From Auricularia sp. M13 (Eukaryota > Basidiomycota > Agaricomycetes > Auriculariales > Auriculariaceae): DNA of 64,000 nucleotides. Positions 34,482 to 46,029 of this stretch are shown here, piece after piece; position 1 is the stretch's first letter; every line of letters begins with the position of its first letter. The notes under the pieces were generated by a model. That model did no database searches. It saw nothing but the letters and a program-made list of their open reading frames with translations, and was not told where the DNA came from. A program made the position numbers and the translations under genes. The DNA is taken from NCBI GenBank assembly GCA_037042915.1, contig CM073198.1:186001-250000 (forward strand). Reading direction: 5' to 3'.

Positions 34482-36434
34482 ATGGAACGCCGTGCGTGCG
34501 CTCTTCCCGAAATCTACCTACCACCGTTGCTTAACCACTTCATTTGTGGCGCCAGCGCTGCCTCAATAGCAGTAGCGCTCAGTTAGTTATCTCCCGCGAG
34601 ATAACTAACAGGTTACTAACGTGAGGTGTTACTAACATGGTGTTAATAACATTGTTAATAACATTTGAGCTTATATAATATACTATAGGTTGAGAGTACA
34701 TCCTGGACATCACCCAGCCAGTAATAGAATAATTGAGGTGCTCAAAGCAAGTTTTGAGGGCCTAAGCTGTATGTGTGGTGCTCAAAGACAGTCAACCCAC
34801 TTCCCATAGCATCGGGAAGCCGAGGTACACCAGCATGAGTGATACTTGACAACTTAGAGGGAGTACAGGTCACTTAATTGGTATGAGAACTGAGATTCAT
34901 ATGACAGGAGTCCTTCAGGGCCCAGAATCCCTTCTCCGGCCAAGGGCTTTGATGTACCTTCAAAGTTAGTAACCCGACCTTCCCCCAGGACCTGCGTTAC
35001 TAACGTGTTACTAACTAACACGTTAGTAACAAAGTTAGTAACTTTCAGTAACTAACTGAGTGCTAAATAGCAGGCATCGAATCCCTCCCAGTCGAAACTC
35101 TAGGACGCTGCTTCCTGTTCCTCCCGCTCAACATCTTGGACCGCATCCCCATTCTCCACGTCTCGCGTTTCTGGCGGTCGACCGCGTTCGATTGCACTGG
35201 AGTCTGGTCGCGGCTTTATATCTCCGATGGCAATCGGAACGGCCACCTTCTTGTCGACCTCGTGCTCTCCCATACGCGCCATCATCCCGTAGACCTGCAT
35301 TACGGGGGCTTCAGCGGCAGACAGGCGCCATCGGACGTGTGGGCCGTCGTCGAGAAGTACATGCACCGTATGCGTTCCATCGACTGGACCGCAGGCGTCC
35401 TCGACGACGTCCTCACGCAGCCCTCGCCGCGGCTCGAACGTATCTCCGGCAGTCTGCTGTACAGAATCCCGCGCGCCCTCCTCGGCGACGTGCCCGGCAG
35501 ACTGCGCACTCTGCACGCATCCACGCTGATCCTGCCGGAAGCCTGCCCGGCGCTCGCGACGGTGACCGACCTCAAGTTTGCGACGGGAACCGAGCCTGAG
35601 GATTCGCCCTTCCTGCACCTCCTGTTCGAGCTCTTCCCGCAGTTGGAGTCGTTAGAGCTGGACGTGCACGTGCGCGAAACGGCACTCCTGCCGCCCGGTC
35701 CCGCCCCGCCGACGCTCAAACGTCTCCGGCTGAACTCCATCGACAAGTACTATGACTTCAGCGAAGATTTCAACCGGTTGGATCTCATTGACCTCTGCAA
35801 GTCCTGGCAGGTACTTCCAAGGCTCGAATCCCTTGGCCTGTCCTCTTTCATCCTGGACGATATGGACTCCGCGTACATCCTCGACGGCGCTGTCGGGCTT
35901 TTGATTGCACCGGACGAGCACGCAGACGAGCGTACGCGCATCGTCGCATCTCACCCCGACGACAAGGAATACACGCTCAATCTGCTCTTCCGAACGCCCG
36001 ACGAAGAGGAGAAGATCGTGCAATTCCTTCGGGCCGCCGCACACTGTCTATCCCGCGTACACACGCTAACCATGGCCTCGGGCCTCTTCGAGTTGCTGTT
36101 TGCGGACGAAGACGAACCACTTGATCTGCCGCTGCTCGCCAAGCTGAGCGTCATCGTCGATGCACACGCGGAGTACGAGGATGCCGTGCAGCACCTCCCG
36201 AGATCGTTGCCGCAGCTTGAGACGCTCGAGGTGCATACCCGCGCTGAGCAACGAGGATATGTGCCTCAGGCTGAGACGCAGGCTTTGGTCGCTGCTCTCA
36301 GCACTTATCTCGATGCACTCGAACTTGAAGGACGGAATGTCGTGATCAAGATTGCCGGTCTCCCTGACCCTAACCAGGCTGCTGTTGGCGTCGATGTACC
36401 GCCAGGCAAGGGGTATTCGATTATTTTTGAATGA
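34482..36434 (+). pseudogene. F-box/LRR protein gene interrupted by a MITE
   Basis: The N-terminal segment MERRACALPEIYLPPLLNH (from 34482) is separated from SLPVETLGRCFLFLP by the 493-bp element at 34573-35065. After it a long frame runs to the stop at 36432-36434, with F-box remainder (NILDRIPILHVSRFWR and TGVWSRLYISDGN) and repeated leucine-rich segments such as LFELFPQLESLELDV, PPTLKRLRLNSI, LPRLESLGLSSF and LPQLETLEVHT. F-box proteins recruit substrates to SCF ubiquitin ligases. The gene may still be translated from a downstream Met at 35136, but that would lose the front of the F-box. The palindrome arm ends inside this gene at about 35490; the rest is single copy. Confidence 0.75.
34573..35065. 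mobile_element. hAT-like MITE, 493 bp
   Basis: Terminal inverted repeats TAGCGCTCAGTTAGTTA and TAGCACTCAGTTAGTTA (one mismatch in 17) with a perfect 8-bp target duplication AATAGCAG (34565-34572 and 35066-35073). The 2.8-kb copy of the host gene shows the related unoccupied site. Subterminal regions carry many GTTACTAAC/GTTAGTAAC units and a palindrome AGTTATCTCCCGCGAGATAACT. No coding capacity. An 8-bp duplication and subterminal short repeats fit hAT elements. Confidence 0.9.
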
Positions 36435-37203
36435 GCTGCAGCATTGTTTGCAGTTGGGGAGCTATCAATGTCCTCCGTGTGTCCGTCGTGTACCATGATG
36501 CAGGATGTCCGGTGCGTCACGGAATGGCGACGAGGGGAAGTGAGGGTAGGCAGTAAAGTAATTAACAGAGATGCGAGTGTGACAAGTTGTGATAGTGGCT
36601 GCTCCTCAAACAGGTTACGCGTAATGATCAAATATGAAACCAGGCTTGTTCGCCATATAAATTACTGTGGTCGACGTCACCCCAGCAAGCTGCAATACGC
36701 GCGCCTCAGTCCTAATACAGTCCACCTCTCATTCCGACAGTCTAATCTGAGCCAGCTCTAAGCAGCCTCTTTCTCCTTTGTTGTTCTAGGCATGCAGGAC
36801 TTTGCAATTTGAACATGTGCCCAGGGCGTGCTGCGGCGGGACTCAATTATTTGAAATGCTCGCTTGAACAGGTCAGTGTTTCTGCTGTTATTCATGGTCC
36901 TACTCTGAGTAGGGGCTCGATGGTACGTCCCACTACTTGGTTCTTGGGTGTGCTCGAGACTCTCACCGTGCGTTAGCGTTCGTTGCCTAATGCCTGGTTG
37001 CCTATGTTCCTGACGCGACCGTCGGCCCTAAATCCTCTCAGTAGTGAGTGAAGTGCAGTCAGCCCATTATTTTGCCTAGTTATTACTTGCTACAACACTG
37101 TCAATTTCCTCGATAGAAATGCCCCCTTCGGGGAGTGACGTCGGCTTAAATCCGGAGCCGCGAGCGCCCGGCTTCAACGCTTGACCGCCGACCGCCAACA
37201 ACT
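36435..37203. other. Spacer between F-box gene and sugar transporter
   Basis: No gene recognised. From 36871 onward it belongs to palindrome 2. The SUT gene start at 37204 follows about 330 bp of shared upstream sequence, so both SUT copies share their proximal promoter. Confidence 0.5.
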
Positions 37204-39005
37204 ATGACCGGCGGTGGATTCCTGAGCGTCGGGGACGACAGTCACGATGACGCGCAACAATGGCGTGGTGTTGCTCGCGTATTGGGCCCACCGTGGGCCA
37301 AAATGCCACTGAGCACCATTGGGCTTGTTGGACTCCAGGTACGTGTCGCTTCGCACAGGTCGATTACTCGGCACTCCAGCGACTTAACGACTTTGGCAGA
37401 TAGTATGGAGCGTAGAAATGAGTAATGGTCAGTTGTCGAGATGCAGAGTCACTTGAATGGCCAGCTAACGCGCACCTTAGCTCCTGCCTACCTCCTCACA
37501 CTGGGCATGTCGCGTGCAGCCATGAGCGTCGTGTTTCTTGCAGGGCCTCTATCAGGTCTAATTGTACAACCTATCGTTGGTAAGAACTGCCCATTACTCT
37601 GTGCGAGGTCCTCACAGCAACGTTTCAACCAGGCGCCATGGCCGACGCGTCAACGTCGCGTTTTGGGCGCCGAAGACCGTATATAATGGGCGGCGCAATA
37701 ATTTGCGGCTTCGCCATGCTCCTGCTTGGCTTTACTCGCCAGTTCGCTGGTGTGGTTACACCTATACCCTCGGCCGTTGTACGTGCAGGATCGTCGCTTT
37801 CGCGCGGTTTAATAACGACAGGCGGCGGTGCAGAACGACCACCTAACGATCGCCCTTGCTGTCTTTGCCATTTACTGCATCGACTTTGCGGTTAACGCTG
37901 GTACACTACCGCCTACAAGCAGTGTACGCAAACTGAACTCGCGTTCGCATAGTCCAGGCCGCCGACCGTGCCATCCTTGTGGACGTCTGGCCGCGCGAAG
38001 AGCAAGAGCGTGGCAACGCGTGGGCGGCGCGAATGGGCGGTGTCGGCTCCATCTTGGGCTTCTTCGTGTGAGTGTTGCCCTGGCTTCACGTTCAATTGCT
38101 GACGTCTCATCTTGTCAGCGGCAACGTCGACCTAACCTCCGCCTTCCCGCTCCTCGGGCGCACGCAAATCCAGATCCTCTCCGTACTGAGCGCGGTGACG
38201 CTCATCGGCTTTCACGGGCTCACCGCGTGCGCCGTCAAGGAGCGCGTGCTGCTCGCGTCGCCGGCGTCGAAGCGCGCACAGAAGAACCCGCTGCGCACGA
38301 TCTGGCGCGACATCACGCACCTGCCGCGCGTCATCCGCCAGATCTGTCTCATTCAGTTCTTCGTCTGGATCGCGTGGTTCCCCATTCTGTTCTACTACGC
38401 CGTCTACGTCGGCGACATTTACAAGCGTACCTCCAGTCTGCCGCCGTCGCAGGCGCTCGAGGACGAGGCGACGCGCCAGGGCTCGCGCGCGCTGTTCTAT
38501 AACTCCGTCGTGGCGTTCGCAGCGACGGTGTTGCTGCCCTTCTGCATTCTTGACGAGACCAGGTATGTCTTTACATCTTGTATCCTCGCCGTGTTGAACA
38601 GTTTAGGGACAGAGCCGGTCGTCTCGGTTGGCGAAAACCAACGCTAGCAGAGCTGTGGACGATCAGCCAGTTTGTCTTCTCGGCGTGCATGGCCGCTACC
38701 TGGTGGACGAGCTCCGTTTGGGGGGCGCAGATGATCATGGCCGTACTGGGCTTGTGTTCGGCCGTAGCGCAGTGGGCGCCGTTCTCTCTGGTACGCTCTC
38801 CAGCTTCCGCTAGGCCGCTTATTAATGAAGCCAGCTCGGGCAAGCCATCCTCGCAGAAGGCAGCTCGCATTCGGCGGAAGAGGACGACATCGCGCTCGCC
38901 GACCGGCGCAGCCGCAGCACGCCGTACGAGGCGCTGCCGAGCGCGACGGCGCCGCACCTGCGCAAGTCGCTCTCGTACGACGGCGGGTCGGACGACGATG
39001 ACGTC
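36871..39005. repeat. Left arm of palindrome 2
   Basis: Repeated in reverse from 61268 to the window end at 64000, where the match is still going on (CAGTGTTTCTGCTGTTATTC at 36871 pairs with the last bases of the window). The arm covers the SUT promoter and most of its coding region. Homology ends in the loop coding for SLSYDGGSDDDD. The arms are nearly identical apart from a 595-bp MITE in the right one. Confidence 0.93.
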
Positions 39006-39503
39006 GGGCCGCGCACGCCGCGGACGCCGCTCGGCGCGAACCCGCTCGCCCAGCAGTCGCACGCGCACCTGGACGCGGAGGACGGCGTGGGGCACGCGTA
39101 CCAGCCCCCGGCGCGCGCGGGGGGCGGCGGCATCGGCGACAAGGGCGGCTCGATCCTCGGCATCCACAATATCTTCGTCGTCGTGCCGCAGTTCCTCGTG
39201 TCCGGCCTCTCCAGCCTCATCTTCGCGTTCTTCGAGTCCGATGCCCCCGCGCCGCATCCGGGCCTCGCGGACGTGCCGCCCAAGGGCGTGAATGGGACCG
39301 TTGTGGACCCCACAGTCAGGATGCTGCTCAGGCGAGAGTTTGCGCAGTCCGGGAGCGACGCGCTCGGGATTATCTTCCGGTGCGTGCTCGCGCTGCTCTG
39401 CTTGCATATTATAATGACCTTGCATGACAGAATCGGTGGAGTCAGCGCGATTGTTGCCGGGGTGCTCTGCTGGCGACTTGCGAAAGAACTGCGCCGACGA
39501 TAA
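37204..39503 (+). CDS. SUT-type sucrose/alpha-glucoside transporter (GPH/MFS family)
   Basis: A multi-exon gene for a polytopic plasma-membrane sugar/proton symporter. It starts MTGGGFLSVGDDSHDD; helix 1 is LSTIGLVGLQ-IVWSVEMSN; then LVFLAGPLSGLIVQP-like helix 2, STSRFGRRRPYIMGG (the SUT loop between helices 2 and 3), AIYCIDFAVNAVQAADRAILVD, ARMGGVGSILGFFVGNVDL, PRVIRQICLIQFFVWIAWFPILFYYAVYVG, then ATWWTSSVWGAQMIMAVLG. A long acidic loop (SYDGGSDDDDVGPRTP) follows, then the last helices with IFVVVPQFLVSGLSSLIF, and the stop at 39501-39503. Introns of about 45-60 bp join in frame throughout. Intact. SUT proteins import sucrose or alpha-glucosides; specificity cannot be read here. The copy at 61268-63072 is truncated. 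Confidence 0.88.
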
Positions 39504-40020
39504 TGTTGTCGGCGAGTGAAAGTATAGATTTTGCTTTGACGCATATGTATTAGTGTAGTACCGTTAATGCTGTCGATATTTATGCTATCATTGAAGCTGA
39601 AAGCCGGGAACCACGCTATAGAGGGGGTAATTGAGAACTTCAGCTTCGTGAGACTGTACATCTGGACTTGGGTCCCGCAGACAAAGAACGCAGCCCCAAG
39701 CGCCCACAGCGATCATGATGGACCGCAACTGCGAGCCAGGTGGGGTACGGCGACTGCTGGTCCAGGGAGGCTTGTACAACGGTCACCAGTACTATGCAAC
39801 CATAGAGGTCGCATAGAGGACTCTGTACTATCGACCTACATAACATAATAGCAGTTCAACCCCTAAAACACTTCGCCCATTCCGTGCCAAAGTGAGCGTC
39901 GACAGCCCAAAACTCGGAGTCGAGAACCAGCCGTGTGGCCGGGAGTCCGAAGACGCGTTTCAAGGGGGGGCAGCCGGCAAAATCCGGTACATCACGTTAC
40001 TATGGATGGATCCTCCGAGC
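39504..40020. other. Intergenic up to transposon insertion site
   Basis: No gene seen. The last 9 bases (40012-40020, CCTCCGAGC) are the left copy of the target duplication of the next element. Confidence 0.5.
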
Positions 40021-40348
40021 CAAGCTCCTCCCCAGCGGTCGCTGCCCACGATCGCGTCTACTGGATGGGTCGAAGAAATAGAGGCGGTGTGATGAGAACG
40101 GCGGGTGCAAATGAGAGATCCGACGAAAAGATTCCGAAGTTAAGAGCGATGTGTGCAGCTAGACCGCTGGCGCCACAGTTTTTAGCGCCCAATCGGCCGA
40201 GCCCTCGGCGAGTCGACCGCGCAGCCGCGCTCCATCGAGCAACGGCGTTAATGGATCAATCGCGCGCAGCGCGCCGTCGCGGCCGCGCCGCACTTCGTTC
40301 CCGCCATGGTGCCGCTGCCGGCAAAAAAGCTGCCCACGCTCGAGCAGC
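40021..40348 (+). repeat. Left terminal inverted repeat
   Basis: 328 bp, identical by eye to the reverse complement of 45987-46314. It includes a silent duplicate of the helicase start (MVPLPAKKLPTLEQ at about 40306-40347), which stops right after the repeat ends. It is therefore a promoter-containing repeat that ends 12 bp or more before the DUF6589 start codon. Confidence 0.93.
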
Positions 40349-40359
40349 GCTGAAACCAC

Positions 40360-43151
40360 GTGTACCGCACTGAGCTGAGTCACCCAACAGAGGTTGCACG
40401 TGCAACACCTCTCTCTGCTTTGCTCATACAACGTCCTCCCGCACCGATGAACTCAGGCGTAGATCCCGTAGACGTTGTGCTGCATCTAATGGAGCAGAGT
40501 AATGTTTCTGTGCACCAGGTCATCCTGAGCATCTTCGATGCATCACGTCGCGATCCGATCGGTCGCCGTCTCTTCCAGCGCAGCTTTGTCGCACCCGGGG
40601 CTGCGAATGTCCATACGCTGCTGAATGCCTTTCTTAATGACTCTGGCACTTCTAGTGCAACTGTTGACTGGTCATCCTCCGCCACCCGGGCTACGCTACT
40701 GCGGGAAATGCAGGCTCTCACTCACGTCCGAACGGGCTTCCACTTCAATGCCCGTTCGGTCAAGACTGAGAGTATCACTGGCTTTTCCCTTGATACAATG
40801 GCAAGGAGGCTGAAGGCTACAGCACCTCACCTCTGGGACATTGTCTTTGCCTTGCTCGACGCAAATGCAACGCATCAGCAGCGGCACACGCAAGCCCAAG
40901 CAGCTGTTGGAGCTCTGCCGCCTGAATTATTCCCCCGTCTTGAAGAGAGCGCAGATGCACTCGACGATGATGAGCTGTATTGGGGAGAAGTTGACGAGCT
41001 CACAGACGAAGAGCTCCAAGCGCTACTTGCTATGGACCTCGAGGCTTTGGAGCGTGCAGGCCGCACAGCCCGCCGGAAGTTGCGCGCAACAGAGCGACGT
41101 AGCGCAATCAGGCCTATTGTATGTCAATGCGCACACACTGTTGTAGTTGCTAATGCTGTATGCAGCGCGCTGTTGCAGTCCTGAGCATTCTCATGCAAAG
41201 CAGCAATGGTCGTTGCAATGGCCTCGCTGCAATTCTCGCCTTCTTCATGCAGTCACGACACACACCCGATGCAGTCGTCGAGGTCTTTGCGCACATTGGT
41301 CTTTCCGTGTCTCCAACTTCGCTGAGACGCATGGTTGACTCGTTGATTGATGACAACGTGCGGCAGATTATGTCTCTTGCTGCGCGATGGATTCTCAATC
41401 TGGGTTACGATAACCTGAATCTTGGCTTTAAGACTTCGCAGCATACTGTTGAGAAGCAGAATGCCTGGTATAATGTGACGTCTGGCACATTCTTCGGGCT
41501 CGTCCATGCTATTCCGCGGGATCTGATGGTGTCCGCGTATCTTTGGGCCAACTCGCCGCTCAACTACGCGCGGCCATCCGATAGTGGCCCCATGTTCCGC
41601 ATGAGCTACACCGATATCGCAAAGCTTCTGCCTCGCAGCTCTTACTTGCCACCGGTGGAGGTCTTTCATACGCTCCGCTTGCTCATCAGCAGCAATTCTT
41701 CGTTTGCACATTACACGAACGACCTTGGCACCCACCCCAAATCCACCGAGGAGCTTCTGGAAATTCCAGTCACGCGTACGGTCCAATATCCTGCTAGGAC
41801 AATGCGCTTTGACGAGTCCACCCCAGACGCGCAGGGTGCTATTCTCAACGACATGCTTGCACAAGCAGGCTTCTCTCGTCGCATGGAGGAGCTGGAGAAG
41901 TATGTCATGTTCGTTCATGGGGATCTGGGCACGCTGGAGAAGGTCGACTCGCTCATCAAGAGCCGTCGAATTGAGGAAAGTGCGGCAAATCGGCTGCAGT
42001 GGGTCGTCGGCATCCCGGGGCTGTTCCACACGAAGATGGCTGCTGCAGAGGCTCTCTGGCGCAGTTACATCGAGCCGTTTGTCTCCAAGCCTGATCAAAC
42101 ATCTGTCTACGCGTTTGCCTGCAAGCTTCGCCCAAAGGAGTCAGCAAAAATAGGCACAAAGCCAACGTACCGGCAGTTGCACGACGTTATTCAATATGTT
42201 ACGACAGCTTCCATTCTTGACTGCTGGACGATCCTCGTCAAGGAGCACGGCTACCAGAGTCTGGAGGACTTCGCAGCCAAGCGCCCTCGCTGGTCGGAAC
42301 TCGTCTCACTCGCAGAAGAGCTCGTAGCTCGCTTCATTGCGGGCGAGAAATTCCGTACCGACCGCTACAAGCCAGCCGATCGCCGTGACGAGAGCTATGA
42401 GAACGGAAAACTCTGGCATCGTGATGCGATCCTTTATCTAGAGCTCTGCCACGCTACCGCCCATGGCCACATCGGGCGAGTTGAAAAGATGCTAGGTTTC
42501 TGGATCTTCATCTTTGCGGCGGTGGGGAAACACAAGTATGCGACGTTCTTGTCGCGTTTTCTCACTAATCTGAACCATGTTTTCCCCGCTCAAACTGCAC
42601 GTGCGATTCGTATGAATTGGCTGTGTAATCCGTCGGGGAGAAAGGATGGCTTCCGAGGAGTGGACTGGCTGCTAGAAATCAACAACATGCTTCAAAAGGT
42701 GAGAATCAATCGCACTCAACTGATCAGTTCTGATTATTTGCAGACAATGCATTGTGGCGAGGGTTCCAACCGCACAATCGATCACATCATCAAGCATTCG
42801 CCTCTTTCAGAGCTGTATCGTGCTTGTCTCACTCTGATCGAGGTCAACTTCCATCTCACACATCGATACATCCGACACCAACCACCGGACATGACGCGGA
42901 CGATTCGGGAGTTGACCACGCATATCGCTGGTTCCCAGGTGCATACCCATAGGCCCGGCACAAAGGCTAAGCTTGTGGTGGAGGACAAGCTTGCATACGG
43001 GTACGACAAGCTTCAGCAGCAGGAGATACTCGAAGTGAAGCTGGATGGAATTCCTGATGAGCAGGTTACTTCCGCTGACACTGAGGACGAGTTTGCAGAT
43101 TTGTTAACAGATGACGACTGGATGGAATTAATGGAGCTGGCAGACTTGTAA
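40360..43151 (+). CDS. DUF6589 protein, candidate transposase of the element
   Basis: Three exons (40360-41118, 41166-42698, 42744-43151) give about 899 residues; a second possible start is at 40447 (MNSGVDPVDVVLHL). DUF6589 is a large, uncharacterised basidiomycete family. Conserved-looking segments are ILNLGYDNLNLGFKTSQHT, YVMFVHGDLGTLEKVDSL, GIPGLFHTKMAAAEALW, YLELCHATAHGHIGRVEKML and an acidic tail (DTEDEFADLLTDDDWMELMEL). The spaced acidic residues in LGYDN and HGDLGT, followed by GRVEK, would fit an RNase-H/DDE-type core, but that is only a reading of the pattern. The 45-bp second intron has no stop and is a multiple of three, so it could be retained. The gene lies just inside the left terminal repeat and faces the helicase gene. 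It looks intact. Confidence 0.8.
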
Positions 43152-43162
43152 TTACTGGGAGA

Positions 43163-46029
43163 TTAGGAGTAGAAACGATCACTGGGAATGGGGGATAATG
43201 CGCGCAAATCTGAGATGGTAATCCGTACCGCGACAGCCTCCTTGGGTGAAGCGACAGTGGCCTGCATCGGTGCGCTAAGTTGCGACAAGGGCGTGTCACG
43301 CTGCGGCGGATGCGCGCCAAGTTGAGGGGGACGTGCACCAAGTTGAAGCGAGTGCGCGTCACACTGCAGCGAGGGCGTGACGAGCTGCGGGGAGAGCATG
43401 TTGAGCAGCAACGCGGGTGCGACGGAGTGTGGCAAGGGCGCGTCACGCTGCAGCGAGGGCGTGGCAAGTCGCAGGGGGTGTACGACGAGGTGCGGCAACC
43501 GCGGGCCTGGGTGCAGCGGCAACATGCCATGCTGCGGCAGTTGCGCTTCAGGTTGCGGAGGCGGCGTGTCAGCTTGAAGCAACGCCTTGTCCATGTGTGG
43601 CGACTCCGTGACAGGTTGCGGTGACGGCGCGTCAGCTTGCAGCGGCGGCAGCGGGAGCGCTTCGGCATTTGGTCCCCCCTGATCGCCCGTACGCCCCGCA
43701 GGTGCCCCATACTGGGGACATTTGCGATTTGAAGCTTTAGATAGCATGTAAGTATGCAGCAATGGTGATGAGAATAGGTATAGACATACCGATGTGATCT
43801 GTCGCACCGCATTTCCCACATTTGCGGTTCGTGACCTTGCGCCGTTTGCGCCGCGGCTCCGCACTCGCTGCCTCGTCGGTATTGGTGGTGCTTGTATTGG
43901 TGAGGTCCCCGAGTGCAGGCCGTTTATTCTGCAAATTTGAGGCGGCAACGGCGGCGGCTAGGGTACTGTCAGAGCCATCATAACATGGAACAAAGGCACC
44001 CACAGCCCAAAGAGCTAGTCTGCACAATGCCATTCTCGTCTAAATCAAATGAGCAAAGAACAGGTCAATCAGCATCGTGACTTGACTCACCGACGGCCCC
44101 TCCACTCGTCGGTTTTGGTTTGTCCACTTGCGGGATGTACTGGTGCACGAGATCTATGATCTTCTTCCCGTATTTCTTGTTATAGACCCAGGTAGACTCT
44201 ATGGAAAGGTCAGCAACTGATTTGAGCGCCCGGTAGTGCGCCAGGTCCACGAAGAAATCGAGGAGGCGGTCGGAAAGGAACACGATGTCGGCGTTGTATA
44301 CGTCGCCGAGTTCTTCTGCGGCCAATGACTCCCTGAGCGCGCGAAGAGCATGCACAAGTGCATACTCGTCTGCGCCGCGCTCATATGCTGGTATCTTGGT
44401 CTTGTTGCGGCCACGAGCGCGCGTTGGGACATCCAGCGGGTGAGGCGGCGGAACAACGAAATCCGCAGGACTGCAGAGATCGCAGCAGATGCGCCCAGCC
44501 GGAGGCTGACAGCGCGGGCAGCATGGCTCCTCCTTGTCTGACGCAATATCAGTTGTTCGTGTGTGGATGAGCTGCATAAAAAGCGCACCTGCTTTGTCAT
44601 TATTGTAGTGCTTGTTTGCTACACAGCGACGACACGGACGCTTCAGCACATGGGCGTTCACAAATGCGTCCATGGCTGGGCAAATGGGCGACCGAGTGCG
44701 AGTGGTAGTGATGGTGGATTCGGAGTGAGCGGCAGCCCGCGCGGCTGCTGTTCGTTTACCGCGCATGTCGGGAACAGTTGGCTGAGCGTCAGCGTCTGCC
44801 GCTGCCCGCTTTGCAAGGCCATCCTCATCGTCCTTCCAGAAGCGACTAGGCTCTGCCAACAGAATAGCTTCACCCTCGAGATTGGGATCACGTACGGCGC
44901 GGCCAAACCGCTGCATCAGCGTATCCAGTGAACTTGGAACCTTCCACTGCACAACTAACTTGATGTCTGGGATGTCAAGACCCTATGCAATGTGAGATTT
45001 GATTTCAATGCAAGCGGAGACGTACCATTCCTGCCGCATCGGTGCAGATCAAGCCCCAGATCTCCCCGGCTTTGAATTTTTGGAGAGCCTCAATCTTGAA
45101 GTCGTCACTCATCCCCGAGTGATACCAAACGACTTTGCCAAGTCCGACACGACGAATAAAGAAATCTCCAATGTCCTGAGCATCGTCACGTTCGTTGCAG
45201 AAGATAAGGAATTTCCCCGGAGGTGCAAACGGTGCACCGTCCTCGGGCCTGGGTATCACAAAAGCCAAATCCGCAAAGGTGTGCTGTGCATGTCGGATTT
45301 GTCGCACGCTATAGCGGATGTTGGGACGATCGTTGCTCCGTCTGAGAACAGCGGTGCTGGCACGATCGCGATGCAGGATGCTGAGGCAATCCAGCAGCAC
45401 TGCCTCCGTCAGGGTCGCACTGGCACCATAGACTCGAGTACCTGGCGGAAGACGCCAGAGAATCCGGGCTGCTTCAAGATAAGTTGGGCGGAAAGATCGA
45501 CCCCAGGTGCTGAGACAGTGCAGTTCATCGAAAGCAAGTCCGAGACGGTTTGTGAAACGGTGAGAATCCCACATCTTGGTGGTGCGCGGATCGTGTACAA
45601 GCTCGGGCACCATCACGACAGCGCGATATTCACCGTTGGCGATGCCCTGCGGATAGCATTTAGTCTTTGAGGAACAATGCATAATTGTTTACATACCTTG
45701 ACAGCTTCCGGTGTACAAGAAGCAGCGGTCAGCGCAATAGCCTTGATGCCACAGGTGTTCAGCGCTGTCAGATCAGCGGCGTGCTGCTCGGCCAGGACAA
45801 GCAAGGGGCAAAGAACAACGAGTGTGCTGATTTGATCATGTATGAGCGGCAGCCATAGAGTGAGCGTCTTTCCGCTGCCAGTGCCAGCAATGTAGATAGA
45901 GTCCTTGCCCTGCATTTGCAGAAGGCTGATACGAGCTTGGCAAATGCATGGCCGCTTGCCAAAGACTTCTAGTGCACGCTGCCGGTGCTGCTCGAGCGTG
46001 GGCAGCTTTTTTGCCGGCAGCGGCACCAT
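43163..46029 (-). CDS. RecQ-like DEAD/DEAH-box helicase of the element
   Basis: The start at 46029 lies inside the right terminal repeat (MVPLPAKKLPTLEQ). Helicase motifs in order: Walker A IAGTGSGKTLTLWLPL, VVLCPLLVLAEQHAADL (Ia), FDELHCLSTWGRSFRP (motif II and the RecQ aromatic loop), VYGASATLT (III), SNDRPNIRYSV (RecQ-type), KFLIFCNER (IV), WYHSGMSDDFKIEALQKFK, GLICTDAAGM-GLDIPDIK (V) and LMQRFGRAVRD (VI). A cysteine-rich stretch follows (CRRC, CCPRCQ, CCDLC). Later minus-strand exons to about 43163 carry a basic patch (PRRKRRKV), a zinc-knuckle-like CGKCGATDH and a long Pro/Gln-rich tail. The 3' exon pattern is approximate. Introns such as 45657-45706 join in frame. Intact by eye; an ATP-dependent 3'-5' DNA helicase role is expected from the family. 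Confidence 0.82.

Larger units (their letters stand above)
24889..35490. repeat. Right arm of palindrome 1 (inverted repeat)
   Basis: Reverse copy of 2378-12118. It is longer by about 0.86 kb, largely because of two transposon insertions (527 bp at 28573-29099 and 493 bp at 34573-35065), offset by a 159-bp deletion in the iron transporter gene. Small indels also differ: an extra 6 bp near 26135, an extra 8 bp near 26811-26818, and an extra 11 bp near 29415. Inner portions are nearly identical to the left arm; outer portions are less so. Confidence 0.95.

Noticed and set aside
38571-39661. Minus-strand frames opposite the SUT gene
   Set aside because: Low-complexity antisense frames of a well-supported transporter gene.
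40306-40352. Separate small gene starting MVPLPAKKLPTLEQ in the left repeat
   Set aside because: It is the mirror copy of the helicase start carried by the terminal repeat and stops at once.
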